The position numbers and the translations under genes are program-made. 64,000 nt of DNA from Brachybacterium sp. YJGR34 (GTDB taxonomy: Bacteria; Actinomycetota; Actinomycetes; Actinomycetales; Dermabacteraceae), in contig NZ_PNFB01000001.1 of NCBI RefSeq assembly GCF_003347015.1, positions 1 through 64,000 on the forward strand. Direction: 5' to 3'. This document shows positions 43,511 to 52,961 of this stretch, in pieces. A model generated the notes under the pieces. The model was not told the DNA's origin. It did no database searches and saw only the letters and a list, made by a program, of their open reading frames with translations. The first letter of the stretch is position 1, and every line of letters begins with the position of its first letter.

Positions 43511-44875
43511 ATGCGACGACGGAACTTCCTCGGCAGCACCGCTGCGCTCGGCGGTCTCGGCCTCCTGGCCGCCTGCGCCCCCGGCTCCGACGGCGGGGGC
43601 GGCGGGGACGAGGGCGCCGGCCCGTCGGCCGAGGAGGTCGACACCGACATCGCCGCCCTGGGCGAGATCACCCTGGTGGTCTGGGACCAGGAGGTGCGCG
43701 GCGCACAGAACGACGCCATCGAGGCGCTCATCGAGGCGTTCCGGGCCGAGTACCCCAATGTCACGATCGAGCGGAACTCGCAGTCCTTCGACGACCTCCA
43801 GCAGCAGACCGGCCTGGCCCTGTCCGGCAACGACGTCCCCGACGTCCTGCAGGTCAACAACGCCCGCGGCGACATGGGCGCCTTCGTGGCCGACGGCCTG
43901 CTCACCGACCTCACCGGCTACGCCGAGGCCTACGGCTGGACCGAGCGCTACGCCCCCAGCGTGCTGGGCAAGATGAGCTACTCCGCGGACGGCGTCACCT
44001 TCGGTGAGGGCTCCCTCTACGGCCTCGCCCAGACCGGCGAGGTCTGCGGCATCTACTACTCCCAGGCCAAGCTCGACGAGCTGGGCCTGGAGGCGCCGGC
44101 CACCTGGGACGACGTCTTCGCCCTGGTCGAGGCGGCGGCGACGGCCGGCGAGCAGCCGATCATGCTGGGCAACCTCGACCAGTGGCCCGCCCTGCACGTC
44201 TTCGGCCCCCTGCAGGCGCACTACGTGGACGCCGAGACCATCGTGACCCTGGGCATGGGCAACGCGGGCGCGGACTGGACCAGCGAGGAGAACGTCGCGG
44301 CGCTCACCCAGCTCGCCGAGTGGGGCAGCGGCGGGGCGCTGGGCGACTCCCCGAACGGCCTCGCCTACGACGACGCCTGGCCGCAGTTCACCGAGGGCAC
44401 CGGCGTGCTGCTCATCGGCGGCTCCTGGCTGGGCCCGGACATGGAGGCCGTGATGGGTGAGGACCTGCGCTTCATGGCACCCCCGCCCGGGGCCGACGGG
44501 GCCGTCGCCACCACCGGCGGCACCGGCATCCCCTTCGCGATCCCCTCCGCCGCCGCGAACCCCGCCGCGGCCGCCGCCTTCATCGACTTCATCACCAGCG
44601 ACGACGCGATGGCCATGATCGCCGAGAACGGTGGCATGCCGGTGAACCGCACCGCCGAGCTCGCCCCGGCCGGCGGCGTCAACAAGGACATCTACGAAGC
44701 CTTCGACGCCGTCTCCACCGAGGGCACCCTGCTGCCCTATCTCGACTACGCCACCCCGTCCTTCGCCGACACCGCCGGGGCCACCCTCCAGGAGGTCATC
44801 GGCGGCCAGGCCACGCCGGAGGAGGCCGCGCAGGCCCTGCAGGAGGACTACGGCGCGTTCACCGAGGGATCCTGA
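43511..44875 (+). CDS. Sugar-type ABC substrate-binding lipoprotein
   Basis: CUT1 binding protein, 454 residues. RRRNFLGSTAALGGLGLLAAC has a twin-arginine motif and a lipobox (LAAC), and is followed by a Gly-rich linker. The body shows LALSGNDVPDVLQVNNARGD and FAIPSAAANPAAAAAFIDFI. AGGAGG precedes the ATG. First gene of an operon with two permeases, a PfkB kinase and a secreted deacetylase. Ligand unknown. Confidence 0.89.
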   Translation: MRRRNFLGSTAALGGLGLLAACAPGSDGGGGGDEGAGPSAEEVDTDIAALGEITLVVWDQEVRGAQNDAIEALIEAFRAEYPNVTIERNSQSFDDLQQQTGLALSGNDVPDVLQVNNARGDMGAFVADGLLTDLTGYAEAYGWTERYAPSVLGKMSYSADGVTFGEGSLYGLAQTGEVCGIYYSQAKLDELGLEAPATWDDVFALVEAAATAGEQPIMLGNLDQWPALHVFGPLQAHYVDAETIVTLGMGNAGADWTSEENVAALTQLAEWGSGGALGDSPNGLAYDDAWPQFTEGTGVLLIGGSWLGPDMEAVMGEDLRFMAPPPGADGAVATTGGTGIPFAIPSAAANPAAAAAFIDFITSDDAMAMIAENGGMPVNRTAELAPAGGVNKDIYEAFDAVSTEGTLLPYLDYATPSFADTAGATLQEVIGGQATPEEAAQALQEDYGAFTEGS

Positions 44876-44880
44876 GGCGC

Positions 44881-45789
44881 ATGGCTCCACGTCCCGCGAC
44901 CCGCCGGAGGGGCCGCCCCTCCGCGGTGGCCCGCTCCGCCCTCACCCCGTACCTGTTCCTCCTCCCGGCCCTGCTGGTCTACGGCGCGTTCTCGCTGTAC
45001 CCGCTGGTGCGGGCCGCCCAGTTCTCCCTCTTCGAGTGGAAGGGCTTCGGCTCCTCGACCTTCGTGGGGCTGCGCAACTATCTCGACCTGGTCGCGGACG
45101 AGGACTTCCGGGCGGCGATCGGCAACGCCCTGGTGCTGATCGCCTTCTACGCGGTGATCCCGCTGGCGATCGGGCTGGTGCTGGCGGCGATCCTGCGGCG
45201 CGGGCAGGTGCGGGGGATGGGCTTCTTCCGCACCGTGGTCTTCCTGCCGCAGGTCATCGCGCTGGTGGTGGTCGCGGTGGCGTGGCGGCAGATCTATGCG
45301 CCCACCGGTCTGCTCAACGACCTGCTGCGGGTGGTCGGTCTCGAGTCCCTCACGCGCGGCTGGCTGGGCGATCCGGGCACGGCCCTGGCGGCCGTCGGCT
45401 TCATCGGCACCTGGGTGGAGATGGGGCTGGTGATGCTGCTGATGCTCTCGGGCATGAGCCGTATCCCCGCGGAGCTGTTCGAGGCCGCGCGCCTGGACGG
45501 GGCCGGAGCGGTCCGCGAGTTCTTCGCGATCACTCTGCCCGCGGTCCGCGGCGAGATCAGCGTGGCCCTGGTGCTGACGATCATCGCGGCGCTGAAGACC
45601 TTCGACCTGGTCTACATGACCACCTCCGGCGGGCCCGGCAACACCACCACGGTGCCCAGCTTCGAGGTGTACTTCCGCGCCTTCGAGCTGCGCGAGGTGG
45701 GCAGCGCCTCCGCGGTCGCGATCGTGCTCACGCTGCTGATCTTCGCGATCAACGTGGGCGTGACCCGCATCGGGGAGCGTGAGGCATGA
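44881..45789 (+). CDS. Carbohydrate ABC transporter permease (MalF-type)
   Basis: CUT1 permease, 302 residues, with a basic N-terminus, six membrane segments beginning LFLLPALLVYGAFSLYPLV, and the EAA loop EAARLDGAGAVREFFAITLP. It starts 5 bp after the stop of the binding protein and overlaps the next permease by ATGA. Confidence 0.89.
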   Translation: MAPRPATRRRGRPSAVARSALTPYLFLLPALLVYGAFSLYPLVRAAQFSLFEWKGFGSSTFVGLRNYLDLVADEDFRAAIGNALVLIAFYAVIPLAIGLVLAAILRRGQVRGMGFFRTVVFLPQVIALVVVAVAWRQIYAPTGLLNDLLRVVGLESLTRGWLGDPGTALAAVGFIGTWVEMGLVMLLMLSGMSRIPAELFEAARLDGAGAVREFFAITLPAVRGEISVALVLTIIAALKTFDLVYMTTSGGPGNTTTVPSFEVYFRAFELREVGSASAVAIVLTLLIFAINVGVTRIGEREA

Positions 45790-46589
45790 GGGTCTCCCGC
45801 GCCGAGACGACGATGAACTACGTCCTGCTGCTGGGCTTCGCCGCCTTCGCCCTCGCGCCCGTGATCACCATCCTGGTCACCGCCGTCTCCGCCCCGCTCG
45901 GGGAGAGCGGCGGGATCCACCTGGGCAACTTCGCGCGGGCCTGGACCATCGGCGGTTTCGGTCGGACGCTGGGGAACTCCGCGGTGGTCGCCGTGATCGT
46001 GGTGACGACGGCGACCGCGCTCTCGATCCTCGCCGGATACGCCTTCGGGACCATGCACTTCCGCGGCGCGACCGTGCTGTTCTACCTCTTCCTGCTGGGC
46101 ATGATGATCCCCGCCGAGGCCACGATCATCCCGCTGTTCTTCGACCTGCGGACCCTGGGCCTGACCGACACCTATCTCGCGATCGCACTGCCGCAGGTGG
46201 CGCAGTCCATCGCCTTCGGCACCTTCTGGCTGCGGGCGCAGTTCCGCGCCCTGCCGGTGAGCCTGATCGAGGCCGCCGCCCTCGACGGCGCCGGTCCGCT
46301 GCGGGCCCTGGTGCAGATCCTCGTGCCCGCCTCCCGGCCCGCGATCGTGACGATGGTGGTGCTGGTGTTCATGTGGACCTGGAACGAGTTCCTCATCGCG
46401 CTGATCATGGCGCCCGGCGGCCGGCTGCGCACCGCCCCGTTGGGTCTGGCGAACTTCCAGGGCCAGTACACCGCGGAGACGGCGCTGCTCGCCGCGGGAG
46501 CGGTCATCGTCGCCCTGCCCACCGTGATCCTCTTCCTCCTGCTCCAACGCCACTTCATCCGCGGAATGCTCGAAGGAGTCGCCAAGTGA
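45786..46589 (+). CDS. Carbohydrate ABC transporter permease (MalG-type)
   Basis: CUT1 permease, 267 residues, six membrane segments, EAA loop EAAALDGAGPLRALVQILVP. The last base of its stop is the first base of the following kinase's ATG. No ATPase lies in the operon, so it should use a shared ATPase encoded elsewhere. Confidence 0.89.
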   Translation: MRVSRAETTMNYVLLLGFAAFALAPVITILVTAVSAPLGESGGIHLGNFARAWTIGGFGRTLGNSAVVAVIVVTTATALSILAGYAFGTMHFRGATVLFYLFLLGMMIPAEATIIPLFFDLRTLGLTDTYLAIALPQVAQSIAFGTFWLRAQFRALPVSLIEAAALDGAGPLRALVQILVPASRPAIVTMVVLVFMWTWNEFLIALIMAPGGRLRTAPLGLANFQGQYTAETALLAAGAVIVALPTVILFLLLQRHFIRGMLEGVAK

Positions 46590-47812
46590 TGACCGACCGA
46601 CCCGACGCCCCCGTCTCCGCCGCCGACCCGCTCCCGCCGCCGGCCGTCCCGCCGCCGGCCGTCCCGCCGGCCGGCCGGGCCGGGGGAGGCTCCACCCCGG
46701 CCCCGCCGGAGGCCGCCGGGCGCCAGGACTGGGACCCCCTGGCCGCGCAGCGCACCCCCGAGGACCCGCCGCTGGACGTGCTGCTGTCCGGCACCGTCTT
46801 CTTCGACATCGTCTTCACCGGCATGGAGCGTCTGCCGCGGCCCGGCGAGGAGCTGTGGAGCAAGGGCATGGGCTCGAGCCCCGGCGGCATCGCGAACCTC
46901 GCCACAGCGGCCGCCCGCCTCGGGCTGCGCACTGGGCTCGTCGCCGGCTTCGGGGACGACGCCTACGGGGACTGGATGTGGCACACCATGGCGCACGAGG
47001 AGGGCATCGACCTGTCCGCCTCCCGCCGCTTCAGCGACTTCCACTCCGCGCTGACGGTCTCCATCGCCGCCGAGGGCGACCGGGCCATGGCCACCCACGG
47101 CCACGACCTGCCCGAGCCGCTGAGCGCCCTCATCGCCGCCGCCCCCGACGCACGCGCGGCCGTGGTGGACCTGGCGGGGGAGACCTCCTGGTGGGCGGAG
47201 CTCTCGCGCCGCGGCTCGCTGGTCTTCGCGGACATCGGCTTCGACGAGACCGGCCGCTGGGACACCGCGGACCTCGCCCCGCTCGCGCACTGCCACGCCT
47301 TCACCCCCAACGCCCTCGAGGCGATGGCCTACACCCGCACCGACAGCCCCGACCGGGCGGTGCGGGCGCTGGCCGAGAGGGTGCCGCTCGCCGTGGTCAC
47401 CGACGGCGTCCACGGCTCCTACGCGGTGGACGGCTCGACCGGTGAGGAGGCGTACTGCCCGGCGGTGCCGGTCACCGCGATCGACACCACCGGCGCCGGG
47501 GACGTGTTCGCGGCCGCGATGGTGCTGGGCACCCTCGCGTCCTGGCCGCTCGAGGAGCGGCTGCGCTTCGCCTCGCTGTGCTCGGCGCTGGCCGTCCAGC
47601 AGTTCGGCGGCTCCCTCGCCGCTCCCGGCTGGGGCGACCTGGCCGACTGGTGGCGGTCCATGAGCGAGGCCGCCGACGGCGGTGACCTCCGCGCCGCCTA
47701 CACCCGCCGCGGGTACCGCTTCCTCGACGACGTCGTCCCCGACCATCCCGTCCAGGGCCGCCGCCGCGCCCAGGGCACCTTCGCGCTGCGCTCCGACGCG
47801 GGAGTGCACTGA
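46589..47812 (+). CDS. PfkB-family carbohydrate kinase with Pro-rich N-terminus
   Basis: Sugar kinase of the ribokinase/PfkB family, 407 residues. The fold begins near residue 62 (LDVLLSGTVFFDIVF); before it comes a Pro/Ala/Gly-rich segment with a PPPAV repeat, unlike usual PfkB enzymes. GGIANLATAAARLG is the N-terminal substrate motif, and DTTGAGDVFAAAM holds the catalytic Asp. A further ~50-residue C-terminal tail is present. Position in the importer operon suggests it phosphorylates the imported sugar, possibly providing the phosphate that the GH4 enzyme would need. Confidence 0.86.
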   Translation: MTDRPDAPVSAADPLPPPAVPPPAVPPAGRAGGGSTPAPPEAAGRQDWDPLAAQRTPEDPPLDVLLSGTVFFDIVFTGMERLPRPGEELWSKGMGSSPGGIANLATAAARLGLRTGLVAGFGDDAYGDWMWHTMAHEEGIDLSASRRFSDFHSALTVSIAAEGDRAMATHGHDLPEPLSALIAAAPDARAAVVDLAGETSWWAELSRRGSLVFADIGFDETGRWDTADLAPLAHCHAFTPNALEAMAYTRTDSPDRAVRALAERVPLAVVTDGVHGSYAVDGSTGEEAYCPAVPVTAIDTTGAGDVFAAAMVLGTLASWPLEERLRFASLCSALAVQQFGGSLAAPGWGDLADWWRSMSEAADGGDLRAAYTRRGYRFLDDVVPDHPVQGRRRAQGTFALRSDAGVH

Positions 47813-47883
47813 ACCCGTCCCCACCGCACCGACGCCTGTCCACGACGCACCGCCGCGTCACCTCTCGAGAGAAGTCAGGAATC

Positions 47884-50622
47884 ATGTCGCATCCCCATCC
47901 CCCCGCCCCTTCCCTCACTCGCCGCCGCCTGCTGCAGGGCTCCGCGGTGCTCGGCCTCGCCGCCGGTGCGACCGCCCTGGACCTGCCGGGCCTGCCGCCG
48001 ATGGAGCGGGCGCTCGCCGACGGCACCGTCGATCTCGACATCCTCTACATCGGCGCGCACCCCGATGACGAGGCCTGGACCCTCGCGGCGCTGGGCCAGT
48101 GGAACGAGTTCGAGGGGCAGCGCGCCGGCGTCGTCACCCTCACCCGCGGGGAGGGCGGCGGCAACGCCGTCGGCCTCGAGGAGGGCCCGGCGCTGGGCCT
48201 GATCCGCGAGACCGAGGAGCGCACCGCCGTGGGTCTCGCCGGCATCGAGCACGTCTTCAACCTCGACGCGGTCGACTTCTTCTACACCCTCTCCGCCCCG
48301 CTGACCGACGAGGTGTGGGGTGGCCGGGCGGCCCTGAGCCGGGTGATCCGGGTGGTCCGCGCGACCCGGCCCGACGTCATCGTCACCATGAACCCCTCCG
48401 CCGTCGAGGGCAACCACGGCAACCATCAGCAGGCCGCGATGTACGCGGTCGAGGCCTACCTGCTGGCCGGACGGGAGGACGTCTTCCCCGAGCACTTCGA
48501 GGAGGGGCTGCGTCCCTTCGCCCCGCGACGGATCCTCCGCTCCGGTTCCACCGGCAGCGCCGGCACCGGGCCGGACGCCGTCGGTGCGGGCTACGAGCCC
48601 GAGGTGCCCAGCGACGTCGTCTTCGGCGCGTGGAACGGCACCGAGTCCGTGCGGCACGGCAAGCGCTGGAGCGCCGTGCGCGACGACTCCGTGCACGCGT
48701 ACCGCACCCAGGGTTGGTTCGCGATCCCGCCCTCGCCCACCGAGCCGGAGCAGATCCCCGCCACCTGGTTCACGCTGATCGACTCCCGCACCCCGCTGGC
48801 CGACCCCACCAGCTCCGACACCGCGGCGCTCCAGGGCGCGACCCTGCCGATCGACGGAGGACTGCCGCTGGGGACCACCCTCGAGCTGCGCTCGGAGCGC
48901 TTCACCGCCCTGCCGGGAGAGGCGCTCGAGGTCACCGTCACGCTCGGCGCGCCCGGCCGCGCCCTGCCCGGCGCCGCGGTCGAGCTCGAGGTTCCCGAGG
49001 GATGGTCCGTCGGCGACGCGCAGGAGCTGGGCACCGTCCCGGCGCACCAGGAGCGCGAGGCGACCTTCTCGGTCACGCCCCCGGCGGAGACCGCCCCGGG
49101 CGAGCACCTGCTGCTGCGCGCCCGCGCCACCTCGAAGGGTGCGAACGGGGAGAACGTGCTCCCTGTGCGCACGGCCGGGCCGGTCGAGGCCGGGCTGGAG
49201 GACCGCCCCGAGATCGCGGCCTTCCTCGACTGGACCGCGGAGCTGGGCATGCAGCGACTCGACGCGCTGGTCCCCACCCGGTACACCCTCGGCTCCGGCC
49301 GCGCCGACACCGTGGAGCTCGTGGTGCGGAACCACTCCGCGGCCGTGCAGGACGCCGAGGTGGTGCTCGAGCTGCCCGAGGGCTTCACCGCCGAGCCGGC
49401 CGAGTTGCTGGTCGAGGGCGTCCCGGCGCAGGGCGAGAGGCGGGTGGAGGTGCGCCTGGAGAACACGGATTCCTCGCTGCCCACCGCCAACCGGGCGCCG
49501 GACGGCGGGGTGTACCCCGTGACGGTCGCCGCCACCGCCTCCGGCGTCACCGCGCCGGTCGAGCAGGGGATGCACCTGGTGCCGCGCCTGGTCGCCGCGC
49601 CCACCGAGGGCGTCGAGGTGGATGCCGTGCGCGGCAGCGGCGAGTTCCCCGGGGACGGGATCGACATCGGCACCCTGTGGGAGGGCGAGGCGGTCGAGCC
49701 GGCGGACGCCTCCGGTCGCACCTGGGTCACCTACGACGAGGAGAACCTCTACGTGTTCGTGCAGGTCGTCGACGACGTGCTGGGCGCGCTGCTGCCGCCG
49801 GAGGACAACAAGCAGCGGTTCCGCACGGATTCGATCGAGATCATGATCGATCCGCGCGGCACCTCGGACAACACCTCGACCACCTTCATCCTCGGCATCC
49901 TGCCGGGCACCGCGGTGGACGGCGGGATCGGCGGCCCGGCCGCCGGGCGCGACCACGACAACCGCCAGGGTACGATCGCGGACACCGCCCCCGGCGTGCA
50001 GGTCGCCGCGAAGGTCTCCGACCCGTACGAGGGCTACCTGGTCGAGACCCGCATCCCCATCGCGGAGCTGCCCGACGGCATCGACCCCACCTCGATGGGT
50101 TTCAACGTGGTCGTCTACGACTCCGACACCCAGGACCGGACCGGCCAGTCCCGGATCGGCTGGTCCACCTTCGGCGGCATCCAGGCGGACCCCTCCCGCT
50201 GGGGCGTGCTCGAGCTGCCGGACCTGACGCCCGCCGACCCCGCCCCGGTGGAGCCGCGGATCCCGGACACCGCCGCCCGCTCGGTGGAGTCCCCGGCCTC
50301 GATCCTGCAGGCGGACCAGGACGGCACCGGGCTCGGTGGCGCCGCCGTGCTCCCGGCCGGGGCGCTGCGCGTCGACCAGGTCACCGCCACCGACGGCGGC
50401 GTCTCCGCCCGGGTGCGCACCGACCGGACCGGCACCCTGCGGGCCTACCTCTGGGACGGGGCCGCGATCCTCGGCGCGCTCGACGCCCGGGAGACGGGCA
50501 CCGGGAAGGACGAGGTGGAGGTGCCGATGACCGGCACCCCGGCCGACGGCGCGACCGTGCACCTGGTGCTCTCCGTCGAGAGCGAGGAGGGCACCGCGGC
50601 GGCGAGCGCCGTCGTGGCCTGA
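47884..50622 (+). CDS. Exported PIG-L deacetylase with NEW3-like and CBM9-like domains
   Basis: A 912-residue Tat-exported protein (LTRRRLLQGSAVLGLAAGATA). Domains in order: PIG-L/LmbE deacetylase (about 50-330) with the zinc/catalytic motif HPDDE (59-63) and GNHGNHQQA containing His178 and His181; an immunoglobulin-like NEW3-type domain (about 335-430), with a second beta-rich segment (about 470-550); a CBM9-like carbohydrate-binding domain (about 555-790: GDGIDIGTLWEG, RTWVTYDEENLYVFVQV); and a small C-terminal beta segment. Deacetylation of an N-acetylated polysaccharide outside the cell is the inferred role. It follows the kinase by 71 bp. Confidence 0.82.
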   Translation: MSHPHPPAPSLTRRRLLQGSAVLGLAAGATALDLPGLPPMERALADGTVDLDILYIGAHPDDEAWTLAALGQWNEFEGQRAGVVTLTRGEGGGNAVGLEEGPALGLIRETEERTAVGLAGIEHVFNLDAVDFFYTLSAPLTDEVWGGRAALSRVIRVVRATRPDVIVTMNPSAVEGNHGNHQQAAMYAVEAYLLAGREDVFPEHFEEGLRPFAPRRILRSGSTGSAGTGPDAVGAGYEPEVPSDVVFGAWNGTESVRHGKRWSAVRDDSVHAYRTQGWFAIPPSPTEPEQIPATWFTLIDSRTPLADPTSSDTAALQGATLPIDGGLPLGTTLELRSERFTALPGEALEVTVTLGAPGRALPGAAVELEVPEGWSVGDAQELGTVPAHQEREATFSVTPPAETAPGEHLLLRARATSKGANGENVLPVRTAGPVEAGLEDRPEIAAFLDWTAELGMQRLDALVPTRYTLGSGRADTVELVVRNHSAAVQDAEVVLELPEGFTAEPAELLVEGVPAQGERRVEVRLENTDSSLPTANRAPDGGVYPVTVAATASGVTAPVEQGMHLVPRLVAAPTEGVEVDAVRGSGEFPGDGIDIGTLWEGEAVEPADASGRTWVTYDEENLYVFVQVVDDVLGALLPPEDNKQRFRTDSIEIMIDPRGTSDNTSTTFILGILPGTAVDGGIGGPAAGRDHDNRQGTIADTAPGVQVAAKVSDPYEGYLVETRIPIAELPDGIDPTSMGFNVVVYDSDTQDRTGQSRIGWSTFGGIQADPSRWGVLELPDLTPADPAPVEPRIPDTAARSVESPASILQADQDGTGLGGAAVLPAGALRVDQVTATDGGVSARVRTDRTGTLRAYLWDGAAILGALDARETGTGKDEVEVPMTGTPADGATVHLVLSVESEEGTAAASAVVA

Positions 50623-50707
50623 GGCGGTCGCGGCGGGCTCCGCGGGGCCGCCGTGCTCCACGCCGCGTGCGGGGGCGCGGGGACGGCGCCCCCGCCCCGC
50701 CCCTGCC

Positions 50708-51946
50708 TCACAGGCCCCGCGCGTGCCTCACGAAGGCATCGGCCACCGGATTGCGCCGGCGGAGGAGGCCGGAGTCGGACTCGACCAGGTCGAACAGGCC
50801 CATCGGCAGCTGGGACTCGGCGCGCGGACCGGTCGCGTGGCGGTAGGTCCACTCGTACATGTCGAACAGCGGCCACCAGGTGTAGGCGACGATCTGATGA
50901 CCGGCCTCGCGCAGGGCATGGATCGCGGCGAGCGAGGCGTCCATCCAGGCGATGCGCTCCTCGACGGTGCCTTCGACGCAGGTCTCGGTGAGCGCGACGG
51001 GCGCGCCGTAGCGCTCCTCGTAGGTGACCAGGAGGTCCTCGAGGCCGGCGACGCCGTCGTTCTGCGTGGGGGCCGGATCGTGGAAGCCGCCCGTGTGGTG
51101 CTCGCCGTCGCGGAACAGTCGGGTGGAGTGCTGCGGGTAGTAGTTCACGCCCATCACGTCGGGCAGGGCGGGCTTCTCGACCAGCTCGGACAGCAGAGAG
51201 TCGGGCATGCCGTGACGCTGCAGGAACTCCAGCAGCGGGTGCCCGTCGCCGACCCGACCGGTGACCAGGTCCTCCACGATGTAGCGACGGTCCCGCAGAT
51301 GGTCGACGAGCTCGCGATGCTCCCCCTCGAGGTCACCGGCGAGGCGGAGGCTGGCCTCGACGTGCACGAAGGTGGCGCGGCTCCCCAGGACCTCGGCGAT
51401 GCCGTGCTGGGCACCCACGAACCCGGCGGTCAGCGCGGTGATCATCCGCACCAGCCCGTCGTCGCCGCTGAGGTAGGGCGGCCAGTAGGCGATCTCGCCG
51501 GAGAACTGGGCATGGATCATCGGCTCGTTGACGGGCGTGTAGTCGGTGACGCGGTCGGCGTAGCGCTCGGCGAAGGTCGTCGCGAACTCGGAGAAGCGGG
51601 AGGCGAAGTCCGGGTGGGCGAACTCCCCGTCCATCCACTGCGGCGTCCCGTAGTGGAGGAGGTCGATCACCGGCCGCACCCCGACCTCACCGAAACGGTC
51701 GATCGCCCGGTCGGTCCACTCCCAGTCCCATCGGCCGGGCTCCGGGCTGACGCGGTACCACGGCACTCCCCAGCGCAGCATGTCCGCCCCGACCTCCGCG
51801 ACCTTGGCAAGGTCCTCGTCGACGTGGGTGTAGTGCTCGGTGAGCTCGTACTCGTCCAGCGCACGCTCCCCCGGGCGGGTCTGCGGGACGAAGGTGTCCT
51901 CGATGCCCAGGGCGTAGTGGAGAGTGCCGTCCTGATACCAGGTCAT
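50708..51946 (-). CDS. GH1-like family glycosidase
   Basis: Beta-glycosidase-like TIM barrel, 412 residues, somewhat short for GH1. The acid/base Glu141 sits in TPVNEP and the probable nucleophile Glu321 in ALTETCVEG, which differs from the usual ENG. DLLHYGTPQWM replaces the typical TLxHWDLP. ATG 51946 was chosen because the longer frame overlaps a repeat-bearing leader. No signal peptide, so it acts on an imported glycoside. It is downstream of a CUT1 importer and close to a sulfatase under the same LacI-type operator set. Confidence 0.82.
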   Translation of the reverse strand: MTWYQDGTLHYALGIEDTFVPQTRPGERALDEYELTEHYTHVDEDLAKVAEVGADMLRWGVPWYRVSPEPGRWDWEWTDRAIDRFGEVGVRPVIDLLHYGTPQWMDGEFAHPDFASRFSEFATTFAERYADRVTDYTPVNEPMIHAQFSGEIAYWPPYLSGDDGLVRMITALTAGFVGAQHGIAEVLGSRATFVHVEASLRLAGDLEGEHRELVDHLRDRRYIVEDLVTGRVGDGHPLLEFLQRHGMPDSLLSELVEKPALPDVMGVNYYPQHSTRLFRDGEHHTGGFHDPAPTQNDGVAGLEDLLVTYEERYGAPVALTETCVEGTVEERIAWMDASLAAIHALREAGHQIVAYTWWPLFDMYEWTYRHATGPRAESQLPMGLFDLVESDSGLLRRRNPVADAFVRHARGL

Positions 51947-52070
51947 GGTGTCCTGTTCCGGCTCGCGAGACGAGCCTGTCGGGGTCTCGGGGCAGGGGCC
52001 GCCGATGGGATGGTGCGTGCGGGGGTGCACAGAGGGTGTGGCGAGTGGTGCGCGAGGCTCCCCGCGGTGC

Positions 52071-52961
52071 TCACTTCAAGCCGGACATCGCGACGCCCTC
52101 GATGAAGCGACGCTGGACCAGCAGGTACATGACCACCAGCGGGACGATCGCGAGCAGGGATCCGGCCATCACCACGCCGTAGGGCGCGGCGCCCGTCGCC
52201 GAGCCGGTCAACAGCGTGAGGCCGGCGGTGAGAGGCCGGTGCGCCGAATCGTTGGTCATGATCAGCGGCCACAGCAGGTCGTTCCAGTTGTTCACGAAGT
52301 GGAACAGCGCCATGGTCAGCAGGGCGGGTTTCGCGTTCGGCAGGATGATCGACCAGAACACCCGCAGCTCCCCGGCCCCGTCGATGCGGGCGGCAGAGTC
52401 CAGGTCCCGCGGCAGCGTGACGAAGAACTGGCGCAGCAGGAAGATCCCGGCGACATCGGCCGCGCGCGGCACCACCAGACCCCACAGGGTGTTGACCCAG
52501 CCCAGCGACGCCACCATCTGGTAGATCGGGATCAGCAGGGCCTGGAACGGGATCATCATGGTCGCGATGAGCACCGTCAGCACGAGGCCGTTGCCGCGGA
52601 AATCGATCCGGGCCAGGGCGTAGGCGGCCAGCGAGTTGAAGATCAGGGCGAGCACGGTGACCGCGGCGGCGAAGACGAAGGAGTTCCACATCTGCCGCCC
52701 GATGGGCAGGCGCTGCGCGAGGTCGGTGAAGTTCGCGAGGGTGAAGGAGTCGGGAAGCAGCCGCGGAGGCCAGTCATTGATCTGGGCCTCCGGCGTGAAG
52801 GCGGCGATCGCGACGACCAGCACCGGGAAAGCGGTCAGCGCGGAGATCGCCATCAGTCCCGCCAGGAGCAGCGCCTTGCGGGCGATCTGTGAGGGGGTGG
52901 TGGGTCGTCGGCGCGGAGTGAGAGCCGGAGAAGGGGCGACAGAGGCGGTGGGAGCAGTCAT
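52071..52961 (-). CDS. Carbohydrate ABC transporter permease (MalG-type)
   Basis: CUT1 permease, 296 residues, with six membrane segments and the EAA loop DSAARIDGAGELRVFWSIILP (first position Asp rather than Glu). ATG 52961 overlaps the stop of the MalF-type partner. A 124-bp gap separates it from the GH1-like gene. Confidence 0.89.
   Translation of the reverse strand: MTAPTASVAPSPALTPRRRPTTPSQIARKALLLAGLMAISALTAFPVLVVAIAAFTPEAQINDWPPRLLPDSFTLANFTDLAQRLPIGRQMWNSFVFAAAVTVLALIFNSLAAYALARIDFRGNGLVLTVLIATMMIPFQALLIPIYQMVASLGWVNTLWGLVVPRAADVAGIFLLRQFFVTLPRDLDSAARIDGAGELRVFWSIILPNAKPALLTMALFHFVNNWNDLLWPLIMTNDSAHRPLTAGLTLLTGSATGAAPYGVVMAGSLLAIVPLVVMYLLVQRRFIEGVAMSGLK

Noticed and set aside
47875..50661. 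A 928-residue minus-strand frame
   Set aside because: It mirrors the PIG-L deacetylase gene exactly; the plus-strand product has a signal peptide and catalytic motifs.
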